In this document: positions 27,001 through 37,625 of the stretch, piece after piece
Layout: the number at the start of each line of letters is the position of its first letter
Numbering within the stretch: position 1 is the first letter of the stretch
Source: Gorsachius magnificus
Lineage: Eukaryota > Chordata > Aves > Pelecaniformes > Ardeidae
Reading direction: 5' to 3'
NCBI GenBank assembly: GCA_034008185.1
Contig: CM067081.1
Location: 83,100,765 to 83,164,764 of the forward strand
DNA: 64,000 nt
Notes under the pieces: model-generated
Told to the model about the DNA's origin: nothing
Seen by the model: the letters and a program-made list of their open reading frames with translations, nothing else
The model's database searches: none
Translations under genes and position numbers: made by a program

Positions 27001-28246
27001 AACCCCAGGGCCTTTAGGAGCTTTCCCTGAGACCACGCATTGCACCAGACATGACTTTTAATTATTCCGCACCTACCCTTCAAGGATTTAGTCCACTCTC
27101 TTCCACACTAGTGGAATAGGTGTTACAGTAGCATAAAAATATAGAATTAGTATTCATAATGATGGCAATGGGTTTGATGCTTATGTTTCATGGTCCAGCC
27201 TAAGGACAGTTTTCTCACTGTGGAGTAATTCTTGCAGTAGACTTCCTCCGTGAGTCTAACAGAAAGGTCAAACACCCCTGAGTCTTCAGAAGATCTGCGG
27301 TCATTTTGCTGTCGTCTGAAACTGGCGAAATATGTATTCTTAATTGGGTTATGTATTCCCACTGACAACCCATATATACAGGGATGTATATACACATTCA
27401 CAGGACTAATGGTATGGCGATGCAGAAAACTACCCATGAATAGCGGTATCTGCTGCTGTCTGCTGAGGACAGTTCGCCTATGCTTAGATTGGGCATTGGT
27501 CTTGAAAATGAGACTCCTGTGCCTTTTCCTTTCCCTTTTTCTTTTATTTTGATCTGTATCTCACAGAAAGGGAAATTGCTTGCTTTTGCACTCTGCAAAC
27601 AAGTACTAATGAGGTCATTAAACTTTGATGACCATCCATTTACGTGGCACACCTTTGGACAAAGCTATGTTTCAGTCTTGGGGGAAGGCAGTTTTTCAGC
27701 TGGGAATGCCAGACAGATTGTAGCCAGGCAACGCTTTGCTGGGCAGAAGGATTGCTCAATGAGACTGATTAGGAATTCACCTGATGAGAGATTAGAAGGG
27801 AAAATAAGCATTTTGGAATGAGACCGAGAGGAAAAAAGAAATTGAAAAACGGAAAAAAAACCCAAACCAGCAGCAAAGACCTCTCTTGCGGGAGTCAGCA
27901 AGGCACAAAGGAGAAGTCAGAAGTAAAAGGAGGGAGAAATAAGGCACTGCAGAGGGCTTTGCTCCCAATGCGAGAAAAGCCCTGGCCCACTGAGGAAACC
28001 GAAACAAAGAAATCTGTGTAGGTTTTGTCAAGATAGCCACATCGCCCATGTTAGCTACATAAAGAATGACCAGAGCCTTGGCAATTTTTCAGAGTTGGGG
28101 TATCTATCTGCTTCGGCTAGCACGCTGTCGGAGAGGGGTGGCTCATACACCAGCACTCCAGAAATCATGAGCTCTTGCGAGAGAACCCGGGATGTTGGCA
28201 GGCAGGAGGCAGATGCACCCTAATGTCCTATTTCTGTGAAAGGACC

Positions 28247-28270
28247 ACAGACAGACAGACAGACAGACAG
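28247..28270 (+). repeat. (ACAG)6 microsatellite
   Basis: Six perfect ACAG tetranucleotide units. Confidence 0.95.
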
Positions 28271-28645
28271 TGTCCAGGAGTGGGGCAAGGCAAGAAACAA
28301 TGCTGCACAAGCTGCAGTGGTTAGGGAGCGAAGAAGTTACCTAATTAGGCACTCTGGATTTTCATTTAAAGCCCATTGGAAACAAACGATCTTTGTTCTT
28401 TTTCCTGTAGGGATCAGAGGATTAGTTCCCATACATAAACTGCGCCTTTGACAAACAAAAGAAAAATCGATACGTAACATGACAGGTGTCTCACCAGTGG
28501 AATATGAAAACCCGGCACATCCCAGCAGCGGCTGCTTCTGCAGAAGCGGCTAGTCATCGATCTTTGCCATCCTGCTCTCAGAAACGTGATGTAGGCTGTG
28601 AGGCTTATAACAGAGGATCACAAAACCTCATGATTAAAATAAGAA

Positions 28646-28660
28646 TTTTTTTTTTTTTTT
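28646..28660 (+). repeat. Poly(T) run, 15 T
   Basis: Fifteen consecutive T residues. I recognise no retroposed sequence beside it. Confidence 0.9.
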
Positions 28661-29035
28661 CAAGTCTGAGTTCGGGGGAGAAGAGGCTCTGAGCATCTCA
28701 AAATGGCCGCAGCTTTCCTCCAGGCTCCCTCTGGCAGACCTCGCCCATGTGCAGCTCGCCCCACAGCCGCTCCACTCCTCGTTGATTTTCCTTTTCTCTT
28801 CCCAGTGTAAATCAATATGCCTGCAACTGGAAGTAAAATCACAGCATCTCTAATGAGGAACGTGGGAGAGGCTGAGTTCCTAAATCCTAATTCAGAAACC
28901 CCCTTGAAAACAGCCGTAATTTTAAGCGTGTGCTAAAATACCTTGCTGTCAGTGATTTCAGTGAACCGTGCACCCTTATGGAAACTGCAAGATCTGGGGG
29001 AACAGATCCAGCATTAGTGTCCTAGGGGAGGACCG

Positions 29036-29060
29036 GCACCGGTGCTGCTCAGGCAGCACC
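29036..29060. other. Overlapping palindrome and hairpin
   Basis: GCACCGGTGC at 29036-29045 is a perfect 10-bp palindrome. It overlaps a second perfect inverted repeat with arms GGTGCTGC (29041-29048) and GCAGCACC (29053-29060) around the loop TCAG. The shared segment can pair in only one of the two structures at a time. Confidence 0.6.
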
Positions 29061-32000
29061 GCAGAACGTGCCTGTGCCCAGCACGAGACACTGCACACAG
29101 ACCACGGCTGTGCCACAGTGACTCACGGGGACAGGCTCCAGGTTAGAGATTTACCCCCTAACTAAAGACCGACATCCAAACGGGAGCCTTGGGCAAGTCA
29201 GGCTCTTTGCTGTCCCTTGTAAACCACACACAGGATCTTGTGAAGCCACTGAAAAAGCATTTGCGCGAGAGAAACATTTAGTATATCCTCTTCCCATAAA
29301 GGCTTTCCATTGCTGGTAACTGAGTGGCGTTCTGAGCTGGTCTTCTAGGTGGTGGAGGAAAAGAATAGCATCCCAACCCCAAAGAGCTACCTGCACTGGT
29401 CTATCTGCAACCAGTAATTAATTGTAGCAGAATAACAGGCCTAACATCCACCCCTACATCCCCATTTCAGACACATAGTTAAATAACGCTCCAGTGTGAT
29501 TTCTTTTTCATCTTACAACATCCTCACTTTACAGGCTTGGAAAACCAGTCTGGCTGGAGTTCCTGGTGCATCTCCACCTGTACACTGACCTGAGACATCG
29601 TCCCAGGGGGACAGTCCACCAGTGCAATGCATTCACTCCACATACTTGCTATGTGTGCCCTGGGACATGATGAACTTCACTTGTGGAAAGAGGTTCTGCA
29701 ATAAGGTACCTTAAGGGAGAAAGCTGTTCCATTCTGGAAAACTATTGGAAACTACTTCCATTCTGACTCACCTGTTGAAACAGATACCCAGAAAACTCAG
29801 AGGTCTGATTTGTGGACAGCCAAGTGTGAAGTGTTCAGAAATCATTTTAGGAGCCTTAAAGTATGACAGAGAGCAGAGCCAGGCGAGCGGATTGCAATGG
29901 TCAGCACATGCGACTGCATCCGGGAATTGTGTGTGTGTGTGACCCCCCCCAGCTGATGAAGAACCACTGCACAACAAGGCAGAAAGGCCACTCCAGAGGA
30001 AGAAGCTAGAGGCCACCCCAGAGGAAAGGGAAGAGCTGTTACTGTGAGATGTAAAAAAAAAAAATCATCAAAGGAGGCCCCCAGAGGTGCCTTAATAGTA
30101 GTTGAAGACAATGGTAGTGAGCGAAGGAAAAAGGGATGTGAAGAAGCATAATATCCAGGTGAGACTCAAGTTTCTGAAATCAGCACCACTTTTGTATTTG
30201 AAGTTTTCCATATTCTTCAAAGAAAATGATGCATCTGACTAGAGTACTCATCAAATCTACAACCATGCTGACGTTTGTTTACTTGCATGTTCACATTTTT
30301 GTGACTCCAGGTGTTTTCATCTCACAGATCCGCACTTGGGAGTCACCGCTGAAGCTGCTGGGACTGACTCCCACCAGCCCATACCCTCACCTGCCCCACC
30401 AGCTGTCTGGGCCAGCAGCAGCCTGTTCTGCCCTCATGCAGACAGCTGTAAGAGACTTCCCCCTGTTTCCCCAGTGCTATTTTCCCTTTAGATGACATCA
30501 TCCATGATAACAAGTGCCAGCTTCCAGGATGGCTGCTACATGGGTGAGGAAAGGGCTGGCCTCCAGGCAGCACAGGCCACCTGTGGCCACAGTACATGCC
30601 ACCTAACCATCACCTGACTCTTCCTAACCACCTCCTAGTTAGGCAGCAATTCGGACACTTAAACATTAGCAGCCAGTGACACTGTAGATGCTATTTTTGG
30701 TCTGAGACGTTCAAATGGCAAATGCAACAAGGAATCTACAGAAGATCTGGGCTCTTTTGGAGCCAGGTAAGATAGGTTATGGCACCTAAAATAGCACTAT
30801 ATGCCCACACTAGGCCCTTTCTTACTGTTGTGAAACTTTCATTGCCCCTCTCTTTAGAAGGAGGAATGAGTTTGTTGCAAATTTCTTTGACAGGATCTTG
30901 TATGTCTTCTGCAGTAAAAGCCTGGATTTAGCAAAGACGACACAGAATTTCTGTGCTGTATTCACTGAAAATGCTGATTAAAGAAAAAACAGGAGTAAGA
31001 GAGAACCCCCTAGGAAAAACCAAAGTTTTTAAGCAGGCTGTATGTTGTTTATCCTGATATTAACTGAAATGTCTTTAGTACTGCCCACATTCTAAGTTTG
31101 CAGAGTGCCACTGATTTTCTCCTTGATGATATACAATTACTTCTAAATTGTCTGGTGGAAACATGTGAGCTTGTGCAGCTGGGCTTGAGAGCACGTGCAG
31201 ACATGAGAGGCCGTCTGATACCATGGAATAAGATGGATGCATCTTCTAAGTGTTCAAAAGTAGAATAGCTCATCAGGGTTCTACTTAAATTGCTAGCTCT
31301 AAACTCAGGAGGTAATAATCCCATTGAGATGCATGAGATTGTTCACTTCCCAAAGCTGCAGCAAAGTGAACTTCCTGCAAATTTGGTAAGACATTACTAT
31401 ATTTGTTTTGCTCAATCCCCATGTAATTCGCAGGGAGGGAGGTGGAGCACAGTTTCATGGGAAGGGGAGAGTCACTAGAAGCTCTTCCATGTGAAACAAG
31501 AACTTAATAGATGTGTTCCACTGCCTATCCTGGCTGTCACAAGATGTACCATACTGTGCCTGCCCCTGACCCGTAGAGGCCCCGGCGTTGTCCTCCACCT
31601 GAACAGATAAAACCTGTGCTCAGCAGGCACAGCCTCACAGAGGATCACGTTGGGGCATAGCAAGGGCTTGCCCAGGGTCAGGGCCTTTCAGCTGCCCACC
31701 ACCATGATGGGTTGAGGCTCTAGGAAAAACCTTTCTAGCTGTTTTCTGAAGCTGGAGTGCTTTTTGCCACAGCCAGGTTTCCTGGCTCTGAGCCCTCACA
31801 AGGGCATGTCCTGGGTCCCCGCAGGCAGATGAGGGTTGAAATCTCATCAAGCAGCAACAACATGTGTACTAACTCCATCCTGAGTCCTTGAAAGGACCTG
31901 CTGGGTGTAGATCCCATGGCAACGCTGGTGCCTTGCTTCACCAACACTCTCCACCAGTTGAAAACACAGCCACAGCTACATCTGAGGTCACTGCTGTGGT

Positions 32001-32231
32001 CCTCTGGATGGGTTTGTCCCAAAACTTCGTTGCTGCTGCTGCTGTTGGCAATTTATTTCCTCCCCTGAAGGTGACTGCAAGGTATGCATTTACTGTACCC
32101 GTTAATTCACTGCCACTACAAGGGCAAACGTCCTTCCTCCAGGCCCACGCATGCCAGTTATGGTCCACCTGTGAGACTGATCCTCTTTTGCCACAGCCCT
32201 AGTATCTGCTCTTCCTACTATAGCATTTCTT

Positions 32232-32280
32232 ACTTTTTTTCTATAAAGAAAAAAGTGTCTTCCTGACATGTTCAGGAAGA
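32232..32280. other. Two adjacent inverted repeats
   Basis: The first pair is ACTTTTTT at 32232-32239 with AAAAAAGT at 32249-32256. The second is TCTTCCTGA at 32258-32266 with TCAGGAAGA at 32272-32280, both perfect, around a 5-nt CATGT loop. The two stems are separated by one base. No gene is assigned. Confidence 0.6.
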
Positions 32281-33529
32281 TAACTTTCTCGTGTCTGCCA
32301 CCTCCCCAGCTTTTACTCTCCCCACAAAGTAAATACACTTCACACTCCCCCAGAAGGTCACAATAACTGTGAAGAAATGAGTTCTTTTTCCTTAGTTTTG
32401 GCAGACAGACACTATAAGCACTCATGTCTGGTTTTCCCCCATGAGAAAGCAACTACGAAGTGGCTAAAGCTGCCGTGCTGGCTGTCTGCAGCTCGTGGCT
32501 TACCTGCATCTCCATTTCTAATTGGACAGGTTTTTCTCAATGAGGTTACCAGGAGGGAAAAAAAAAAAGAAAACTGCAGAAAGAAGAGGAAGTGTTCATG
32601 GTTTGAGGTTGGGGGTTTTTTTTTTAGTCTCTATTTGTGCCCGTTTAGCTGCTTTTGGTGACAGGCTGGGGCCACGTACAGTCGCAGCACTGGGGAGGGT
32701 GGCACATGGCATCGCCACCACGCTTCTGGTCGGTAAGCAGAGGCGGTGGCTGAGCAGGGTAGGGGATGCAGAAGGAGCTACAGCTGCCTTCTCCCCACCC
32801 TGCATACCCATCCCTGCAAGCAGAATTGCAGGCATACAAGAGGGCAGGTTTTAAGACTTTCCTAAGGAGACCCTAAGGTAAACATGAAAGTCGCGCTCTG
32901 GGCTCACCTTTGCTTTGGTCCTGCCAAATAACCTCAGTTATCTTCACCCTCTTTCTCTCCTCACACCCATCTCATCCGTTTGGCTCAGCAGAGAAGAGCT
33001 GTGCTACAGCCTGTGTCACTGCCGCGGTGCAACTCATTAATACTTGCAGGAGGGAGAAATCTCCAGGGATTTCCATGTCTTCGCTGGTGTCCCTGACATC
33101 TGTAAAATGCAAAGAGGGTGCAGGTTCTTGCCAGGGTGTTTGGGAGCACAGAGATGCTGAAAGATCACATCCTCCCCTCCCTTCTGAAAGGCCGTGGCTG
33201 ATGGAATTACCTGTTAATGACAGACAATTGCACTTAAAACAGGAAAGAGGGAACAGCAGGGTTGTTTTCCCCTGCTACATTGGGAGCTGCAGTTGGGCTC
33301 ATCCTACCCCCTTTACAGCCTGGTTCATCAGTTGCACCCCAGTCTGAGAGTGAAGGAGCCGTCCCATGCTGTGCCCACGGGGCTGGGACGTGGAGTATGA
33401 CCTTTACGGACCAGCTGATTTTGTGTCTTCAAAAGAGAACCCACAGGCCTGCTGTAATGCTTTTAATTAAGTTTTTGTGCTCAGAAATTCTCCACTGAGT
33501 TCGAAGGAAATAGGCCAGTTTACACAAGT

Positions 33530-34120
33530 GATGAATTTGGCCCTAAGAGCATAAACAGTTTTGATAAAAATGTAAGTCCAAAGTAATTTCTCTGGACATG
33601 TCCTCACAGTGAACCAGACAACACCAGAAATGCTCTCAGCCTTTTGAATGTCAGTGTGGGTGATGAATTAATTATCAGGAATTGTACGAGCTTTTGTTAA
33701 GCATAAAAGATTATTTACAGCAAGCTATTTTAAGTTTGAGCCCTAATGGGGAGAGTCTGACTCACCTGCACTGCCTCTTATAAAATCAATCCAAGTATCT
33801 AACATGGCCATCACCTTTGTAGATGTTTTATGTGGAGGAGGAATACTTTTTAAAACTTGGCAGCAGCCGTTACTAGCTGCGAGTATGATCCTTCCAGGAG
33901 TGTTTGTGTACTGAATTTATTAAGGTTATTTTAAATTCAGATAACATCTTCAGCATCCTCCTCTGTATATTATGCCTGTATTTATCCAGGAATGCAGCGG
34001 GACTTCTCATCGTGGTCTTCAAGTCATGGTAACTCTGTACAACCAAACCAATAAATGTAAGTAGAGTTATGATAAAGCAGTATTGACACGGTGATTCACA
34101 ATTTGGGGTACCAGCTCGTT
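33530..34120. promoter_or_regulatory. Candidate conserved noncoding element
   Basis: This AT-rich but complex stretch is free of repeats and open frames. It carries homeodomain-type cores, notably ATTAATTAT within 33661-33679, and further TAAT/ATTA sites around 33690-33960. The texture resembles developmental enhancers that lie in gene-poor DNA. This is an inference from motif content, because I could not compare with other species. Confidence 0.3.
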
Positions 34121-34249
34121 TACTTTGACAGTGCCACTTTCAAAGGCTTTAGTCAAATGAAAGCCATTGCTTTTGAGGAATGAGAGAGATGATTTTGCAA
34201 CATTGACGGTTTTGAGATTCATATTTCAGGAAAACAGCAGAGGACACTT

Positions 34250-34350
34250 GGTCAAGGTGTAGCTTTGGCCGGTCCCTGCCGAGCATGGAACCCAGCCCCG
34301 TGCAGCCGCGGGCCAGGCGGCGGCTCGCAGCGAAGCTCACCGCAGTGCAG
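34250..34350. other. Small CpG-rich cluster
   Basis: A roughly 100-bp patch with repeated CpG, CCGCGG and GGCGGCGG-like words is embedded in AT-rich DNA. It is too short for a CpG island. A GTGAGC splice-donor-like sequence on the minus strand lies inside, but no plausible exon with a coding frame and acceptor can be paired with it. Confidence 0.4.
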
Positions 34351-37300
34351 GTTTCTGTATTTCCTGCTGTGAGCACGCTCAGCCGTACACATCTGGCTTG
34401 TCCCAGCAATGAGTCGCAATGAAAAGAGACCGGGCTTTATCGCAGGTGGTTAGTCTACTGACCTAGAGGCGAGAGATACAAGAGCCTGTCATGGTCCCGT
34501 ATTTCAAAGGCAATCTCTAAACAGGAGAAGAAGGAATTCTACAGACACACTGAGCAACTATAAAGCCGATTTTTCTAAATGACCTCAAAGTATAAGTACT
34601 GGCAGCCAGAAATATATTTAACCCCTCCATGTTCTCTCCCAGTTCTTTCTGTTATTAATCTCATACAAATGAAACACATGTACCTAATCCTGAAAACATC
34701 TCATTTAATTCAAAACAGTATCTGTTTCCTTTTAAGGCAAAGTGAAATATGTGCTAAAGATGCAGGTCTAATTTCTTCTGTTGGAAAACGTCCCTTTCCC
34801 CAGGCATGCAAGCAGTTTAGTTGATAAATTTTTTTCTTCCTCGGTATGGCATATTTTCCCAAGTCTAACCTTCCTTCTCTGTGTAAAAAGCATTATACAC
34901 AATGCAAACAGATGAGAATTCTGTCTCTCAACTAGTTTTCCTGTCAACCATTTAAAAACAGAGTTTCCTTTAATGACCATCTTGGTCACCCAGCAGCACA
35001 GTTCACCAGAACGGTGCTAGGTAATCGTTTCCTCAGGGTCATTTCTGTCCCTATGAGAGTGCTCAAACCAAGCCTGACATGCAGCCAGATAAGCTAAGAC
35101 ACATAGGAATTTATTTTTTTGTTATTATCATATCCATCTGAATAACATTGCAAGAAAGATGCTGAGCATCAGGAGCACTGCAGTCATGAGAAAGGATGAC
35201 ATCCCCAGTCCTAAGCAGGATTCAGCTTCAGGGCCTCTGAACACAGCAGTGTTTCTCATTAAAGCCGTGGCCCTGAGAACAGCTATTTAACAAAATTTAT
35301 TTTGGAGAGCAAAGGGATCAATAACACAGGAAAATCTATTTGCTGTCTTTCATGTCACCCATTCAGTTCAGGAACGAACTTATTAACCTGAAGCTATTTA
35401 AACAAAAAACAAAGCAAAACAAAGCCCACAAAATTTTACCCAACTTTATTTTGAGGAATCCAGAGAGGGATCTGTCAAGGAAACAACATCTGTTTTGAGC
35501 TAAGGAAAGGCATGTGCTACGCATGAGTGCAGCTTGTCAGCGCCACGTGACTGACATGCCCCAGTATGCGACATTTAACAGCCCTTGAACACAACGCGCG
35601 CATCGGTGCCTGCACACACAGAGCAGGCAATTGGAGTGCTCATAATGGAGAGGAGAATATATAAATATTCTTTCTTTATATTTCACAAACCACTCAGGCA
35701 AGAGAAGAAGAAAGGGGCTTGATAGGAGAAAAGCAAGCAGAGTAAGGTAGGAAGCAATTGCCAGTAGAGCAGAGTTAACAGCACGAGTTGTCCTTTGTCC
35801 TCTGGCAGTGCTGTCTTCCATTATTCACAGACAAGGATCAGAGCAGGCATAAAACATCATCAAGTAAGATTACTATATGCTGTGCCTGATGGTGGGAATT
35901 ACACCTAAACCTCTGGGCTGTCTCATCTTTCCCAGTACAAGCCAGACCTTTCCTCTTCCTGTTTTAAAGATACCACTGGGCCATTTACAGAACATGAGCA
36001 CCGCATGTTCTCATCTGCTACAGCCTCTCTTCTGTTACCTATAATAAATTTTATATATCCAGGCCATCTGCTCTTTTAGCAACTGATATTTGTAGGGGTA
36101 AATGCAGCAAAAAGGTGTTTGAGAGAGATATTTCACATCGTGCCCAAGCATGCAATTTCTTTGAATGCTGGAAACTGCACCTAGGCAGCTACTGCTAGAA
36201 AAGCCACAAGCACAAATGGAAGAGAGTGGGCAGAGTAGAGGTAAGTGAGGTTGATTCCTTGTTGCTTTGCAATGACAATGAGAAATCAAAGCAGATACCG
36301 TGGGAAACTGGAGTTACTGTGGACAAGGTGGATTCCTCATAGGCGCCGTGCCTGGGATGGTCATCATCTCTCCAGACACGTGGAGGTGAACCTTGATGTA
36401 GTGGTTGAAGATGAGTTTGGCCCTCAGCCTTCTGGTGATTCATCACCTTCTACCCATCTGCTCCTCCTGTGGCGGGCCTGGCAAGGGGTCCACACACACT
36501 GGTGTCTCAGGCAAAGTCCAGTATCAGACTGAAGCAGCTTCATCAGTGATTTGAGCTCAGGCACTGAATGCCATGGAAGGAGACTTCCCTTTGCCGACGG
36601 CAGGACAGCGATGACCTCTGGCAGAGGGGCAGAGCAGGCAGCTGTCAGGGACCCTCTCTTAAACAGCCACTGCAAGATTTCCCATAGGTGATGGGAAACC
36701 CAAACATCCTCTCCCCAGCCTGCCCCTGTTTGAAGGGATGGGCTTCTTACCCCCAGTGTCTGAAGCCCACAGGCCGTTCCTGAATAAACACAGAATATTT
36801 GTTGCTCCAGTATAAATGTCTCTTGAAAAGCTGTACTGCAATTCTGTTGTGTTGAGCTGAGGTCTCAAAAACATCAGGTCGTGTCCAAAGCCTGTGTAGT
36901 AATAATAATAATAACAATAACAAAGAGACTCATACAGGCTTTCATTGGGTCTAGAATTAATTAAATGTTATATATGGGATCAAGCTATTGAAAAAGGAAG
37001 GATCGCTGACCTGCAAGAACAGTTTCATCCTGGTGACCTGATTTCCCAGACCTTTTCAACCAGTTTGGATCAAACATCTTGCAAAAGATGTGAGGCAAAA
37101 GGCTTTCTCCACACAGCTCTGGCCATTCCATGCCCATGGACAAATGCTGACGGAGCCCCCAGGCACCCTGCACAGAACCCCAGCTCTGATGGGTGTCTGC
37201 CCGGCACTGAACTGGTGACTGCGGAGCCTTCTCAGAGCCTCTGTGTTTTGAGCAAAAATTGACTTGCCCAGTCACTAAAATAAACATTTCCTCTCACCTC

Positions 37301-37530
37301 CCCAATATCCACGAAAATGGGAATTGGACCGAATCCTGGTATTATGTATAACCTCCAAAAGGAAAAGCAGGCTTCTGACATTATTACACATCCTCATTTT
37401 GAATTGTTATGAATATTTCACAATACAATCACATGTATGCTGCTGCTTCAGATTTCAAGAGTAGGTTGAACAACTTTATTACACTTGCAATTTGTATTAA
37501 GTAGGAGAAAAAAGAGAAGATTGTATATTT
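34351..37530. other. Single-copy sequence, no gene found
   Basis: No supportable gene. A TAA-rich microsatellite lies at 36899-36923. A short segment at 36497-36530 resembles one at 42030-42067, noted in the findings. The stretch just before the CR1 tail (37380-37510) is AT-rich and ordinary. Confidence 0.5.
36899..36923 (+). repeat. TAA microsatellite
   Basis: A run of TAA/TAATAA units with one interrupting C-containing unit. Confidence 0.85.
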
Positions 37531-37546
37531 CATAGAATCATAGAAT
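37531..37546 (-). repeat. CR1 3'-terminal octamer tail
   Basis: Two tandem copies of CATAGAAT, equal to ATTCTATG on the element's strand. This tail marks the exact 3' end of an avian CR1 and is used in place of poly(A). Confidence 0.9.
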
Positions 37547-37625
37547 CATAAAAGGCTTTGGGTTGGAAGGGACCCCTAGAGATCATCTAGTCCAACCCCC
37601 CTGCAGTGAGCAGGGACACCGCTAA

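Larger units (their letters stand above)
27001..33529. other. Single-copy sequence, no gene found
   Basis: No exon or RNA gene can be supported. The interval holds an (ACAG)6 run, a 15-T run, a short GT run next to eight C residues (29929-29950), and two hairpin regions (29036-29060 and 32232-32280) listed separately. Short open frames are present on both strands without recognisable domains. Confidence 0.55.

Noticed and set aside
34321..34345. Possible minus-strand exon ending at GTGAGC
   Set aside because: A good donor alone; the nearest acceptor would leave a tiny exon without a coherent frame.
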